From positions 62,001-126,000 of the forward strand of contig CAVPHU010000003.1 in the NCBI GenBank assembly GCA_963704815.1: 64,000 nt of DNA. The letters are read 5' to 3'. Below, one piece after another: positions 50,332-58,079 of the stretch. The notes under the pieces are model-generated. The model was not told where the DNA came from. It saw nothing but the letters and a program-made list of their open reading frames with translations, and did not search any database. Made by a program: the position numbers and the translations under genes. How positions within the stretch are numbered: position 1 is the stretch's first letter; every line of letters begins with the position of its first letter. The stretch comes from DATKWD01 sp963704815. GTDB lineage: Bacteria > Actinomycetota > Acidimicrobiia > Acidimicrobiales > Salinilacustritrichaceae.

Positions 50332-51435
50332 ATGCGGGTCGCGGTCGACGGCACGGCCCTCCTGGCCGAACCCACCGGCGTCGGTGCGTTCACCCACACG
50401 CTGCTCGACGGACTCGCCAACCACCCCGAGGTCGACCCGATCGTCTACGCCCTCACCTGGCGGGGACGGGGAAGGTTGGCCGAGGTCGCCCCCGCCGGTG
50501 TCGATGTGGTCACCCGCGCCCTCCCGGCTCGCCCGCTCCGGACCGCCTGGCTCCGAACCGACGTTCCCCGGCTCGATCAGCTGATCGGGGCCCACGACCT
50601 CGTCCATGGCACCAACTTCGTGGCACCGCCGACGCGTGCTGCCTCGATCGCGACGGTCCACGACCTGACCGCGGTCCGCTTCCCCGAGCTGTGCACCCGC
50701 GACACGCTGGAGTTCCCGGCCCTGGTTCGGCGCGCCGTTGCCCGCGGTGCATCGATCCACGCGGTCAGCGGCCATGTCCGAGACGAGATCCTCGAGCACT
50801 TCTCGATCGACCCCGCCCGTGTGCGAGTGGTGCCGAACGCCATCACCCCGGCAGCTCCGGGCGACCCGGAGATCGGACGGTCGATCACCGGAGCATCCGA
50901 GTACGTGCTCGCCCTCGGCACCGTCGAGCCGCGCAAGGACCTGCCGACCCTCGTGCGTGCGTTCGACCAGGTTGCTGCCGAGCACCCCGATCTCCACCTG
51001 GTGCACGCCGGCCCCGACGGATGGGCCACCGCATCGGTCGTCGCGGCGATCGACGCCGCCCACCACTCGTCGCGGATCTCCCGACTCGGCTACGTGAGCG
51101 ACGTCGATCGGGGCCACCTCCTCGCCGGAGCCCGCGTGTTCGCCTACCCGTCGATCTACGAGGGGTTCGGCATCCCCCCGCTCGAGGCCATGGCGGCCGG
51201 CGTGCCCGTCGTGATCTCGGACGTGGGGGCCCTGGTCGAGATCGCCGGCCCGGCATCGATCCGAGCGACCGCCGGTGACGCGGACGACCTGGCCGACGCA
51301 CTCGGCCGAGCCCTCACCGACGACCCCCTTCGGGCGGATCTCGTTCGTCGCGGTCACGCGCGCGTGGCGGAGTTCGACCCGGCGCGGATGATCGACGGCA
51401 TGGTGGCGCTCTACCGTGACGTTCTCGATCGGTGA
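50332..51435 (+). CDS. Family 4 glycosyltransferase
   Basis: A 367-residue GT-B enzyme. The N-domain starts MRVAVDGTALLAEPTGVGAF and includes TIATVHDLTAV-type HDL after the acceptor loop; the C-domain has YVLALGTVEPRKDLPTLVRA and the donor-binding YPSIYEGFGIPPLEAMAAG with the retaining-GT EX7E motif. Relatives transfer mannose or rhamnose from GDP-sugars. The neighbouring rmd gene, only 25 bp downstream, suggests GDP-rhamnose as donor, which is inference. Confidence 0.88.
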   Translation: MRVAVDGTALLAEPTGVGAFTHTLLDGLANHPEVDPIVYALTWRGRGRLAEVAPAGVDVVTRALPARPLRTAWLRTDVPRLDQLIGAHDLVHGTNFVAPPTRAASIATVHDLTAVRFPELCTRDTLEFPALVRRAVARGASIHAVSGHVRDEILEHFSIDPARVRVVPNAITPAAPGDPEIGRSITGASEYVLALGTVEPRKDLPTLVRAFDQVAAEHPDLHLVHAGPDGWATASVVAAIDAAHHSSRISRLGYVSDVDRGHLLAGARVFAYPSIYEGFGIPPLEAMAAGVPVVISDVGALVEIAGPASIRATAGDADDLADALGRALTDDPLRADLVRRGHARVAEFDPARMIDGMVALYRDVLDR

Positions 51436-51460
51436 GATGGCTGCCGTACACTCGCCGCCC

Positions 51461-52369
51461 GTGAGAGCCCTCGTGACCGGTGCCAACGGGTTCGTCGGTC
51501 GTCACCTCGTCGCCCATCTCGCCTCGCTCGGGCACGTCGTGGTGCCGATGGACCGGGCCAGCGGCGGGGCCGATCTGACCGATCGCGCCGCCGTCGCCGA
51601 GGAAGTCGCCGCGGCCGAGCCCGAGGTGATCTATCACCTCGGAGGGGCGAGCGATGTCGGCGGGTCGTGGCAGCATCCGACCTCGACGTTCGAGACCAAC
51701 GCCAACGGCACCCTCCACGTGCTCCTCGCCGCCCGCTCTGCCGGAGCGCGACGGGTGCTGGTCGTCAGCAGCGCCGACGTCTACGGGAAGGTCGAGCCCG
51801 ATGAGCTCCCGCTCACCGAGGAATCGCCGCTCCGCCCAACGTCGCCGTATGCGGCCAGCAAGGTCGCGGCCGACCACCTCGGTCTCCAGGCGTGGCTCGG
51901 CCACGGCCTCGAGGTGGTGCGTGTCCGCGCCTTCAACCACATCGGACCGGGCCAGTCGGACCGCTTCGTCGTTCCTGCCATCGCCGAACGGATCGCCCGC
52001 AACGAGGTGACCGGCGGCCACGAGGTCCCGGTGGGGAACCTGACGGCCCGGCGCGACATCACCGACGTGCGCGACGTCGTTCGGGCCTACCAGCTCCTGA
52101 TCGAAGCCGGCGCACCCGGCGAGGTGTACCACGTGTGCTCGGGAGTCGACGTCGAGATCGCCGACATCGCCGACCGGCTCCTGGCCCGAGCCGCCCACCC
52201 GATGCACCTCGTCTCGGATCCGGCCCGGATGCGCCCGGTCGACCTCGCGGTCCTGCTCGGCTCGAACGCCAAGCTGCGGGCGGCCACCAGCTGGCAACCC
52301 GAGCACTCCTTGGACGACACCCTGGGAGATGTCCTCGAGGAGTGGCGAGCCACCCTCTCGGATCGCTGA
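51461..52369 (+). CDS. rmd: GDP-6-deoxy-4-keto-mannose reductase-like SDR epimerase
   Basis: A 302-residue extended SDR. NAD(P) loop TGANGFVGRHLVAHLA, catalytic YAASK, and the NHIGPGQSDRFVVPAIAERIA block, which is characteristic of GDP-4-dehydro-6-deoxy-D-mannose reductases (Rmd). With the Gmd gene 0.5 kb downstream it would yield GDP-D-rhamnose; GDP-6-deoxytalose is an alternative. The GTG at 51461 is supported by TACACT (51447-51452) 8 nt upstream. An in-frame ATG further up lies inside the previous gene. Confidence 0.75.
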   Translation: MRALVTGANGFVGRHLVAHLASLGHVVVPMDRASGGADLTDRAAVAEEVAAAEPEVIYHLGGASDVGGSWQHPTSTFETNANGTLHVLLAARSAGARRVLVVSSADVYGKVEPDELPLTEESPLRPTSPYAASKVAADHLGLQAWLGHGLEVVRVRAFNHIGPGQSDRFVVPAIAERIARNEVTGGHEVPVGNLTARRDITDVRDVVRAYQLLIEAGAPGEVYHVCSGVDVEIADIADRLLARAAHPMHLVSDPARMRPVDLAVLLGSNAKLRAATSWQPEHSLDDTLGDVLEEWRATLSDR

Positions 52370-52373
52370 ACGC

Positions 52374-52819
52374 TCAGGCGAGACCGCTCAGCGCAGCCTT
52401 GAGCAGGGTCCGTTCGCGTTGATCGTGGGTGACGGTGAGCCGGCTGCGCAACGTCGCGCCCAGGCGTCGCGCCATCCGCTGCTCGCGGCGACGCCGTGCT
52501 GTTCGAGCGCCGCGGCCTCGCCCGCGAGCCGTTCGAGCAGGTGCTCGACCTCGGTGTAGCGGGCGGCCACGACGGGAAGACGCTCGGACTTCGACGATGG
52601 GTAGTCGCTCCCGGCGACCAGTTCGGGAGGCTCGACCTTGAACGTCGCTGCGAGCAGGGTCACCGTGCGCTCACCCGGCGCCCGCATGTTGGCCTCGATG
52701 TGGCTCAGCGCCGTGCGCGAGATTCCGATGCGGTCGGCGAGTTCCTGCTGGGTCCAGCCCAGCTGGGCACGGTGCTTGGCGATTTCGGTGCCGAGGGCGG
52801 GTGGTGAGACGTTTTTCAC
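52374..52819 (-). CDS. XRE-family helix-turn-helix regulator (frameshifted near the C-terminus)
   Basis: A roughly 148-residue DNA-binding protein. The helix-turn-helix is classical: GTEIAKHRAQLGWTQQELAD followed by RIGISRTALSHIEANMRAPG. A helical dimerisation region follows. After WRDAWAR the frame slips; one missing base near 52455-52465 restores TLRSRLTVTHDQRERTLLKA and ALSGLA, ending at a TGA at 52376-52374. The GTG at 52819 begins VKNVSPPALGTEI. It lies between rmd and gmd on the opposite strand, so it might regulate them, but this is only positional. Confidence 0.7.
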
Positions 52820-52871
52820 GGTGCCAACTGGGGTGGCAGACGACGGGTCGGGGTGATGGTACGACTCAACG

Positions 52872-53852
52872 ATGACCAAGCGCGCGCTCATCACCGGCAT
52901 CACCGGGCAGGACGGTTCCTACCTGGCCGAACTGCTCCTGGAGGAAGGCTACGAGGTGATCGGCATGGTTCGCCGGTCGAGCACCACAAGCTTCGAGCGG
53001 ATCGCCCATCTCCAGGATCGGATCGCCACGGTTCCGGGCGATCTCCTCGACGAGATCTCGATGATCAACCTGCTGCGGGAGTACCGCCCCCACGAGGTCT
53101 ACAACCTGGCGGCACAGTCGTTCGTCCAGACCAGCTTCTCCCAGCCGGTGCTGACCGGCGAGACCACGGCCCTCGGCGTGACCCGCATGCTCGACGCCAT
53201 CCGTATCGTCGATCCCGAGATCCGCTTCTACCAGGCGTCGAGCAGCGAGATGTTCGGCAAGGTCCACGAGGTCCCGCAGAGCGAGGCCACGCCGTTCCAT
53301 CCTCGCTCGCCCTACGGCGTGGCCAAGGTCTACGGACACTGGATCACCCTGAACTACCGCGAGTCCTACGACCTCCACGCCAGCAGCGGCATCCTGTTCA
53401 ACCACGAGAGCGAGCGGCGGGGCCTCGAGTTCGTGACCCGCAAGATCACCAACGGCGTCGCCAAGATCAAGCTCGGAATGAGCGAGGAACTGCGGCTCGG
53501 GAACCTCGACGCCGAGCGTGACTGGGGGTTCGCCGGGGACTACGTCAAGGCGATGTACCTGATGCTCCAGCAGGACCAGCCCGACGACTACGTGGTCTGC
53601 ACCGGGCAGACGCACAGCGTGCGTCGCTTCTGCGAGTTGGCGTTCGGGCACGTCGACCTCGACTACGAGGAGTTCGTCGTGATCGACGAGCGCTACTTCC
53701 GCCCGGCCGAAGTCGACCTGCTGGTGGGCGACGCCTCCAAGGCCGCTCGCGTGCTCGGCTGGAAGCCCGAGACGAGCTTCGAGCAACTCGTCACCCGGAT
53801 GGTCGACGCCGACATGGCGCTCCTGCGCGGCGACCTCGACAGCATCCGTTGA
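52872..53852 (+). CDS. gmd: GDP-mannose 4,6-dehydratase
   Basis: Converts GDP-mannose to GDP-4-keto-6-deoxymannose. The 326-residue protein shows Gmd hallmarks throughout: GITGQDGSYLAELLLEEGYE at the NADP loop, SSSEMFGKV, the catalytic YGVAK, and SGILFNHESERRGLEFVTRK. The stop overlaps the TTG start of cofD (TTGA), so gmd heads an overlapping four-gene operon with cofD, cofE and a GT2. TACGAC lies 7 nt upstream of the ATG, a poor -10. Confidence 0.95.
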   Translation: MTKRALITGITGQDGSYLAELLLEEGYEVIGMVRRSSTTSFERIAHLQDRIATVPGDLLDEISMINLLREYRPHEVYNLAAQSFVQTSFSQPVLTGETTALGVTRMLDAIRIVDPEIRFYQASSSEMFGKVHEVPQSEATPFHPRSPYGVAKVYGHWITLNYRESYDLHASSGILFNHESERRGLEFVTRKITNGVAKIKLGMSEELRLGNLDAERDWGFAGDYVKAMYLMLQQDQPDDYVVCTGQTHSVRRFCELAFGHVDLDYEEFVVIDERYFRPAEVDLLVGDASKAARVLGWKPETSFEQLVTRMVDADMALLRGDLDSIR

Positions 53853-54766
53853 TCACCGTTCTGTCGGGCGGTGTGGGAGCCGCCCGTCTGTTGCGCGGCC
53901 TGATCGACGTCGTCGATCAGGCCGAGGTGACCGCCGTCGTCAACGTCGGCGACGACCTCATCCTCAACGGGCTGCACATCTCACCCGACCTCGACACGGT
54001 CACCTACACGCTCGCCGACGCCATCGACCCCGAACGCGGCTGGGGTCTGGCCGGCGAGAGCTGGCAGGCGATGGCCGCGCTGGGGCGGTACGGGGGAGCC
54101 GACTGGTTCAGCCTGGGTGATCGAGACCTCGGGACCCACCTGTACCGCACCCACCGTCTGGCCGAGGGCGCGACCCTCACCGAAGTGACCGCCGAGATCG
54201 TCCGCTCCTGGCAGCTCGGCCTCCGGATCCTCCCGGTCAGCGACGACCCGTTGCGCACGATGGTCACGACCGACGACGGCGAGATCGACTTCCAGACCTA
54301 CTTCGTCGGCCATCAGCACTCGATCGCAGTCTCGGGGGTCCGCTTCGCCGGCGCCGAGTCGGCCCATCCGGGTCCGGGCGTGATCGACGCCATCGCCGAA
54401 GCCGATCGCCTCGTCATCGCACCGAGCAACCCCCTGGTGTCGATCGATCCGGTGCTGGCCGTCCCAGGCGTCCGCGACGCGGTGGAGGCCGCCCGCGACT
54501 CGTGCGTCGCGGTGTCACCCCTGGTCGGCGGCGCCGCACTCAAGGGTCCTGCGGATCGCATGCTCCGCGAACTGGGCTACGAGTCGACGGTCGCCGGGAT
54601 CGCCCGGATGTATGCGCCCCTCGCCTCGCACCTGGTGATCGACACGATCGACGCTCACCTCGCCGAGGACGTGCGCGCCGCAGGCATCGAGCCGGTGATC
54701 ACCGACACCGTCATGCGGGATCCTGGGGTGCGGGCTGCGCTGGCCCGTACGGTGGTCGGTCTATGA
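53849..54766 (+). CDS. cofD: 2-phospho-L-lactate transferase CofD (FbiA), F420 synthesis
   Basis: CofD joins the activated phospho-lactate or phosphoenolpyruvate unit to Fo to make F420-0 or its dehydro form. The 305-residue protein starts ITVLSGGVGAARLLRGL, then VVNVGDDLILNGLHISPDLD, and has the late APSNPLVSIDPVL motif; all are family signatures. The start is a TTG that overlaps the gmd stop, and its own stop overlaps the cofE ATG (ATGA). F420 is used by LLM-type enzymes such as that at 3403. Confidence 0.95.
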   Translation: MITVLSGGVGAARLLRGLIDVVDQAEVTAVVNVGDDLILNGLHISPDLDTVTYTLADAIDPERGWGLAGESWQAMAALGRYGGADWFSLGDRDLGTHLYRTHRLAEGATLTEVTAEIVRSWQLGLRILPVSDDPLRTMVTTDDGEIDFQTYFVGHQHSIAVSGVRFAGAESAHPGPGVIDAIAEADRLVIAPSNPLVSIDPVLAVPGVRDAVEAARDSCVAVSPLVGGAALKGPADRMLRELGYESTVAGIARMYAPLASHLVIDTIDAHLAEDVRAAGIEPVITDTVMRDPGVRAALARTVVGL

Positions 54767-55464
54767 CGCTGCAGGTGATCGCCGTCGAGGGCATCGGCGA
54801 GATCGTTCCCGGGGCCGACCTGGCAGCGATCATCGCTGATGCGACGAACGGCGTCCTGGCCGACGGCGACGTGGTGGTGGTCACCCAGAAGATCGTCTCG
54901 AAGGCCGAGAACCGACTCGTCGACGTCGATTCCGCCGACCCCCTCAGCCACAAGCCGCTGGTCCTCGAGGAGTCGAAGCGCGTGCTGCGGCGCCGCGGCG
55001 ACCTGATCATCAGCGAGACCCACCAGGGGTTCGTCTGCGCCAACGCCGGCATCGACCTGAGCAACGTCGAACGGGGCCAGGCCGCGTTGCTGCCGGTCGA
55101 CTCCGATCGCAGCGCCCGCCGGATCAAGGACGGCCTGTCCGGCAAGGCCGGGGTCGAGGTGGCCGTCGTCATCTCGGACACCTTCGGACGCCCGTGGCGT
55201 CGCGGGCTCACCGACGTCGCCATCGGTTGCGCCGGCATCGTGCCCATCGCCGACCTACGCGGCTCGACCGACACCTACGGCCGCGAGCTCCAGGTCACCG
55301 AGGTCTGTGTCGTCGACGAACTCGCCGGAGCGGCCGATCTCGTGATGGGCAAGGCGACCGGGGTGCCGGTCGCCATCATCAAGGGAGTCGACCCCGCCTG
55401 GCTCGGCCGGGGCCAGGTCGTGCCCGACCTCATCCGCACCCCTGAGGAGGACCTGTTCCGTTGA
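54763..55464 (+). CDS. cofE: F420-0:gamma-glutamyl ligase CofE (FbiB N-domain type)
   Basis: CofE adds glutamate residues to F420-0. The 233-residue protein carries the family segments VVVVTQKIVSKAENRLVD, ISETHQGFVCANAGIDLSNV, SDTFGRPWRRGLTDVAIGCA and GRELQVTEVCVVDELAGAAD. It stops where mycobacterial FbiB continues into an FMN-dependent nitroreductase domain that reduces dehydro-F420, so that activity must be supplied elsewhere or the precursor differs. Its ATG overlaps the cofD stop and its stop overlaps the TTG of the following GT2. Confidence 0.93.
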   Translation: MTLQVIAVEGIGEIVPGADLAAIIADATNGVLADGDVVVVTQKIVSKAENRLVDVDSADPLSHKPLVLEESKRVLRRRGDLIISETHQGFVCANAGIDLSNVERGQAALLPVDSDRSARRIKDGLSGKAGVEVAVVISDTFGRPWRRGLTDVAIGCAGIVPIADLRGSTDTYGRELQVTEVCVVDELAGAADLVMGKATGVPVAIIKGVDPAWLGRGQVVPDLIRTPEEDLFR

Positions 55465-56162
55465 CCGACACCGCCCCCGAGCGTTCGCTCAGCGTCGTGA
55501 TCCCGGTGTTCAACGAAGCGAACACGGTGGCAGAACTGCTCGACCGTGTGGTCGGCTCGCCTCACGTGGGCGAGGTCATCGTCGTCGACGACGGCTCGAC
55601 CGACGGCACGCGCCAGGTGCTGGCCGAGGTCGACCATCCGGCGATCCGGGTCCTCGATCAGCCGGAGAACCGAGGCAAGGGCGCTGCCCTCCGACGCGGG
55701 TTCGCCGAAGCCACCCTGCCGTACGTGATCGTCCAGGACGCCGACCTCGAGTACGACCCGGCCGAGTACCCCAAGCTCCTCGAGCCCCTGCTCACCGATC
55801 GCGCCGACGTGGTGTTCGGATCGCGCTTCGCCGGCGGCGAATCGCACCGCGTGCTGTACTTCTGGCATTCGTTGGGGAACAAGGCCCTCACGCTGCTGTC
55901 GAACGCGTTCACCAACCTGAACCTCTCCGACATGGAGACGTGCTACAAGGTCTTTCGTCGGGAGGTGATCCAGGGGCTCGACCTCCGAGAAGACCGATTC
56001 GGGTTCGAGCCCGAGGTCACCGCCAAGGTGGCAGCCCGCCGCCATCGCGTCTACGAGGTCGGCATCAGCTATCACGGCCGCACCTACGACGAGGGCAAGA
56101 AGATCGGCTGGAGGGACGGGGTCGAGGCACTCCGTTGCATCATCAAGTACCGCAAGGGTTGA
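55461..56162 (+). CDS. Family 2 glycosyltransferase (dolichyl-phosphate-mannose synthase-like)
   Basis: A 233-residue GT2 without membrane helices. LSVVIPVFNEANTVAELLDR, EVIVVDDGSTDGTRQVLAE, NRGKGAALRRGFAEA, the metal-binding IVQDADLEYDP, and SDMETCYKVFRREV are all typical of enzymes that make polyprenyl-phosphate sugars. The TTG start overlaps the cofE stop (TTGA). It is the last gene of the gmd-cofD-cofE operon. Confidence 0.88.
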   Translation: MTDTAPERSLSVVIPVFNEANTVAELLDRVVGSPHVGEVIVVDDGSTDGTRQVLAEVDHPAIRVLDQPENRGKGAALRRGFAEATLPYVIVQDADLEYDPAEYPKLLEPLLTDRADVVFGSRFAGGESHRVLYFWHSLGNKALTLLSNAFTNLNLSDMETCYKVFRREVIQGLDLREDRFGFEPEVTAKVAARRHRVYEVGISYHGRTYDEGKKIGWRDGVEALRCIIKYRKG

Positions 56163-56171
56163 CGCTGCTGG

Positions 56172-56972
56172 TCACCGGCGTCGGGCGACCACCGTGTAGC
56201 GATCCTCGTCGGGGTGGGCATCGAGGGTGACCACCGAGAGCCCGGCCTCGCGCAGCCGATCGCGGAGCTCGGACACGGTGAACCCGGTCTGCTCGATGGT
56301 GTGACGATGGTGCTCCACCCCGAGCGGGCCGCTCACCTCGAGGTCGATGTCGAGCACGTGGGGTCCGTCGACGCGATCGCCGAGGCGCCAACGAAACGAC
56401 CGTCGACAGACGAGCCCGTTGCGCTCGACCGGCGGGTCGACGACGACACGCCCTCCGTCGCGGACGAGCGCCTCCCAGTGATGCGTGTCGGCGATGACCA
56501 CCCCGTCGGAGGCCAGTACCGTCGCGAATCCCTTCAGTGCTGCGACCATCTCCGCGTGGTCGGCGGCATGCGCGAGCGAGTTCCCGGCACACAACACCGC
56601 GTCGAAGGTCCCGCGTTCGACATGACGGTCGAGGTCGGCCCACGACGAGCGAACGACCGGAACCTCGACCGCCGACGCCGACAGCCGGGCGCGGCACCGC
56701 CCGACCATCGCCTCGCTGGCGTCGGCCGCGACGACGTCGAACCCACGATTCGCCAGGGCGAGCGCATCCACCCCGATCCCGCACGCGACGTCGAGGATCC
56801 GTGCCCCTCTCGTCAGCCCGAACAGCGCGGCCCGAACGCCCGGCGTGGCCGTGCCGAGGCGCAGCCCGCCATCGTCGTAGAGCCAGTGATAGTTGCGAGC
56901 GAACGCCTGGTCGTAGGCGCCGCCATGCCGCTCAGCCGAGGATCTTGGCCTTCTCGGCTGCGAACTCGGCAT
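56172..56972 (-). CDS. Class I SAM-dependent methyltransferase
   Basis: A 266-residue protein. Motif I is ARILDVACGIGVDALALANR, followed by FDVVAADASEAMV, FDAVLCAGNSLAHAAD (motif II area) and a beta-rich C-terminal domain ending with DRYTVVARRR. The small N-terminal segment HGGAYDQAFARNYHWLYDD is common in glycine/sarcosine N-methyltransferase-like enzymes, so a small-molecule N-methylation is possible. The ATG at 56972 overlaps the end of the SHOCT gene by 41 bp in another frame. Confidence 0.8.
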   Translation of the reverse strand: MPSSQPRRPRSSAERHGGAYDQAFARNYHWLYDDGGLRLGTATPGVRAALFGLTRGARILDVACGIGVDALALANRGFDVVAADASEAMVGRCRARLSASAVEVPVVRSSWADLDRHVERGTFDAVLCAGNSLAHAADHAEMVAALKGFATVLASDGVVIADTHHWEALVRDGGRVVVDPPVERNGLVCRRSFRWRLGDRVDGPHVLDIDLEVSGPLGVEHHRHTIEQTGFTVSELRDRLREAGLSVVTLDAHPDEDRYTVVARRR

Positions 56973-57269
56973 CGGTGAGGACGCCCTGCTCCTTCAGCTT
57001 GGCCAACCGTTCGAGCTGCTCGATCTGCGAATCGGCGGAGGTTGCGGCGGGTGCCGGCGGCGGGGGCGGCGGCGGCGCAGCCGAGTAGGCGTCGGCGGCA
57101 CCGGCGTCGTAGGCCGCCTGCTGCTGGGCCATCGCCTCCTGTTCCTGATTGGCCCAGCGCCTCGACTGGCGGTGGTGCACTCCACCGGCCACGGCACTGG
57201 CCGTTCCGGCAACGACGGCGGTCCGTGCAACCCCTCGGACCAGTCCCCGCGGCGACGTCCTGCAAACAT
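56932..57269 (-). CDS. SHOCT-domain protein (frameshifted)
   Basis: The C-terminus, IEQLERLAKLKEQGVLTDAE followed by FAAEKAKILG, is a standard SHOCT (short C-terminal) domain, which mediates oligomerisation or membrane-associated contacts. A Pro-rich linker and VHHRQSRRWANQEQEAM precede it. The natural start is the ATG at 57269 with AAGGAG 6 nt upstream, reading MFAGRRRG. One G is missing from the G4 run around 57246; adding it gives GLVRGVARTAVVAGTASAVA, a typical hydrophobic N-terminus. It is paired with the DUF6325 gene upstream, as in other actinobacteria. Confidence 0.75.
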
Positions 57270-57296
57270 GTGACTCTCCTTCGGTCGGTTGTTGTC

Positions 57297-57743
57297 TCAG
57301 GACGCCGCGTCGGCGGCGTCGAGTTCTTCGAGTGCGGCGATGATCTGTTGGACCGGGATGCGACCGCTGTCGACCAACAACCCGCCGGCCTTGCGCAGTG
57401 CGATGGCGAACGGCGCGGCCCAGGTGTTCTCGTACATCAGCATGACGGCTCGGGTGTCGGGCTCGAGCGCAGCGCCGGCCGCCGCCACGTCGTCTTCGCC
57501 GAACAGGCCGGTGCTGGCGCCATCGAAGACTTCGACGTCCGCGGCCTCGTCGCCGGGAAGATCGGAGATCTCGACGGCCTCGACGCTTCCGTCGGCGTTC
57601 TTGCGGATGAAGAGGATGTCGAGAATGCGGATGAGCCCACGGTCGACGAGGTCGAGCAGCGGGGGCGCGACCGATCCGTTCAGGGGCTGGTCGAACTCGA
57701 CCAGCAACCAGTCGATCGGGCCCATGTCTTCGAACTCGCTCAT
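57297..57743 (-). CDS. DUF6325 family protein
   Basis: A 148-residue soluble protein: GPIDWLLVEFDQPLNGSVAP, then LVDRGLIRILDILFIRKNAD, ALEPDTRAVMLMYENTWAAP and a C-terminal helix with GRIPVQQIIAALEELD. This matches the family I know as DUF6325, usually next to a SHOCT-domain gene. It resembles domains thought to sense or modulate membrane stress, but no function is proven. GAGGAG lies 5 nt before the ATG, and TAGAGT (57778-57773) is a good -10. The SHOCT gene follows 27 bp downstream. Confidence 0.8.
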   Translation of the reverse strand: MSEFEDMGPIDWLLVEFDQPLNGSVAPPLLDLVDRGLIRILDILFIRKNADGSVEAVEISDLPGDEAADVEVFDGASTGLFGEDDVAAAGAALEPDTRAVMLMYENTWAAPFAIALRKAGGLLVDSGRIPVQQIIAALEELDAADAAS

Positions 57744-57792
57744 CTCGCTCCTCGTGTTGTTCGGAGCAGAGGACTCTAGCGTCTCGGCGACC

Positions 57793-58008
57793 TCACGCCG
57801 ACGCTCGACGGCGCCGCCGCTCGAGCACCCGCTTCAGGTCGTCCGAGCGGGTCTGGGCCCGCCGGCTGACGTGCTGGAGGCTCAGGGACGCCTCCCACAG
57901 GGCGTCCTCGGTGGTTCCGGCCTCGGCGTGATCGACCAACGCCGCGAGCCGCGAGAGCTCGGCCGCCAGGGCCTCGATCTCCTCGACCGCGGGGCTTCGC
58001 CAATCCAT
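57793..58008 (-). CDS. Small hypothetical helical protein, 71 aa
   Basis: No family recognised. The sequence MDWRSPAVEEIEALAAELSR continues as one or two amphipathic helices and ends in a very basic tail (LKRVLERRRRRASA). TACGAT (58021-58016) lies 7 nt before the ATG and TTGCAA lies 16 nt further upstream, so the gene has one of the best promoters in the window. The basic tail suggests nucleic-acid or membrane contact. That it is a real gene rests on the promoter and on the coherent helical pattern. Confidence 0.6.
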   Translation of the reverse strand: MDWRSPAVEEIEALAAELSRLAALVDHAEAGTTEDALWEASLSLQHVSRRAQTRSDDLKRVLERRRRRASA

Positions 58009-58015
58009 GAGCACG

Positions 58016-58079
58016 ATCGTACCCGGCGTGCTTGCTCTTGCAAGCGTTTGTGAGCACGTTCACATTCTGTTCGCTCACA
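58016..58079. promoter_or_regulatory. Promoter with nested inverted repeats upstream of the 71-aa gene
   Basis: Minus-strand -10 TACGAT at 58021-58016 and -35 TTGCAA at 58043-58038. A perfect 6-bp inverted repeat, GCTTGC (58030-58035) with GCAAGC (58040-58045), covers the -35. A second, TGTGAGC (58049-58055) with GCTCACA (58073-58079), lies just upstream and runs into the stop of the neighbouring SDR gene. The arrangement looks like an operator region. Confidence 0.45.
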
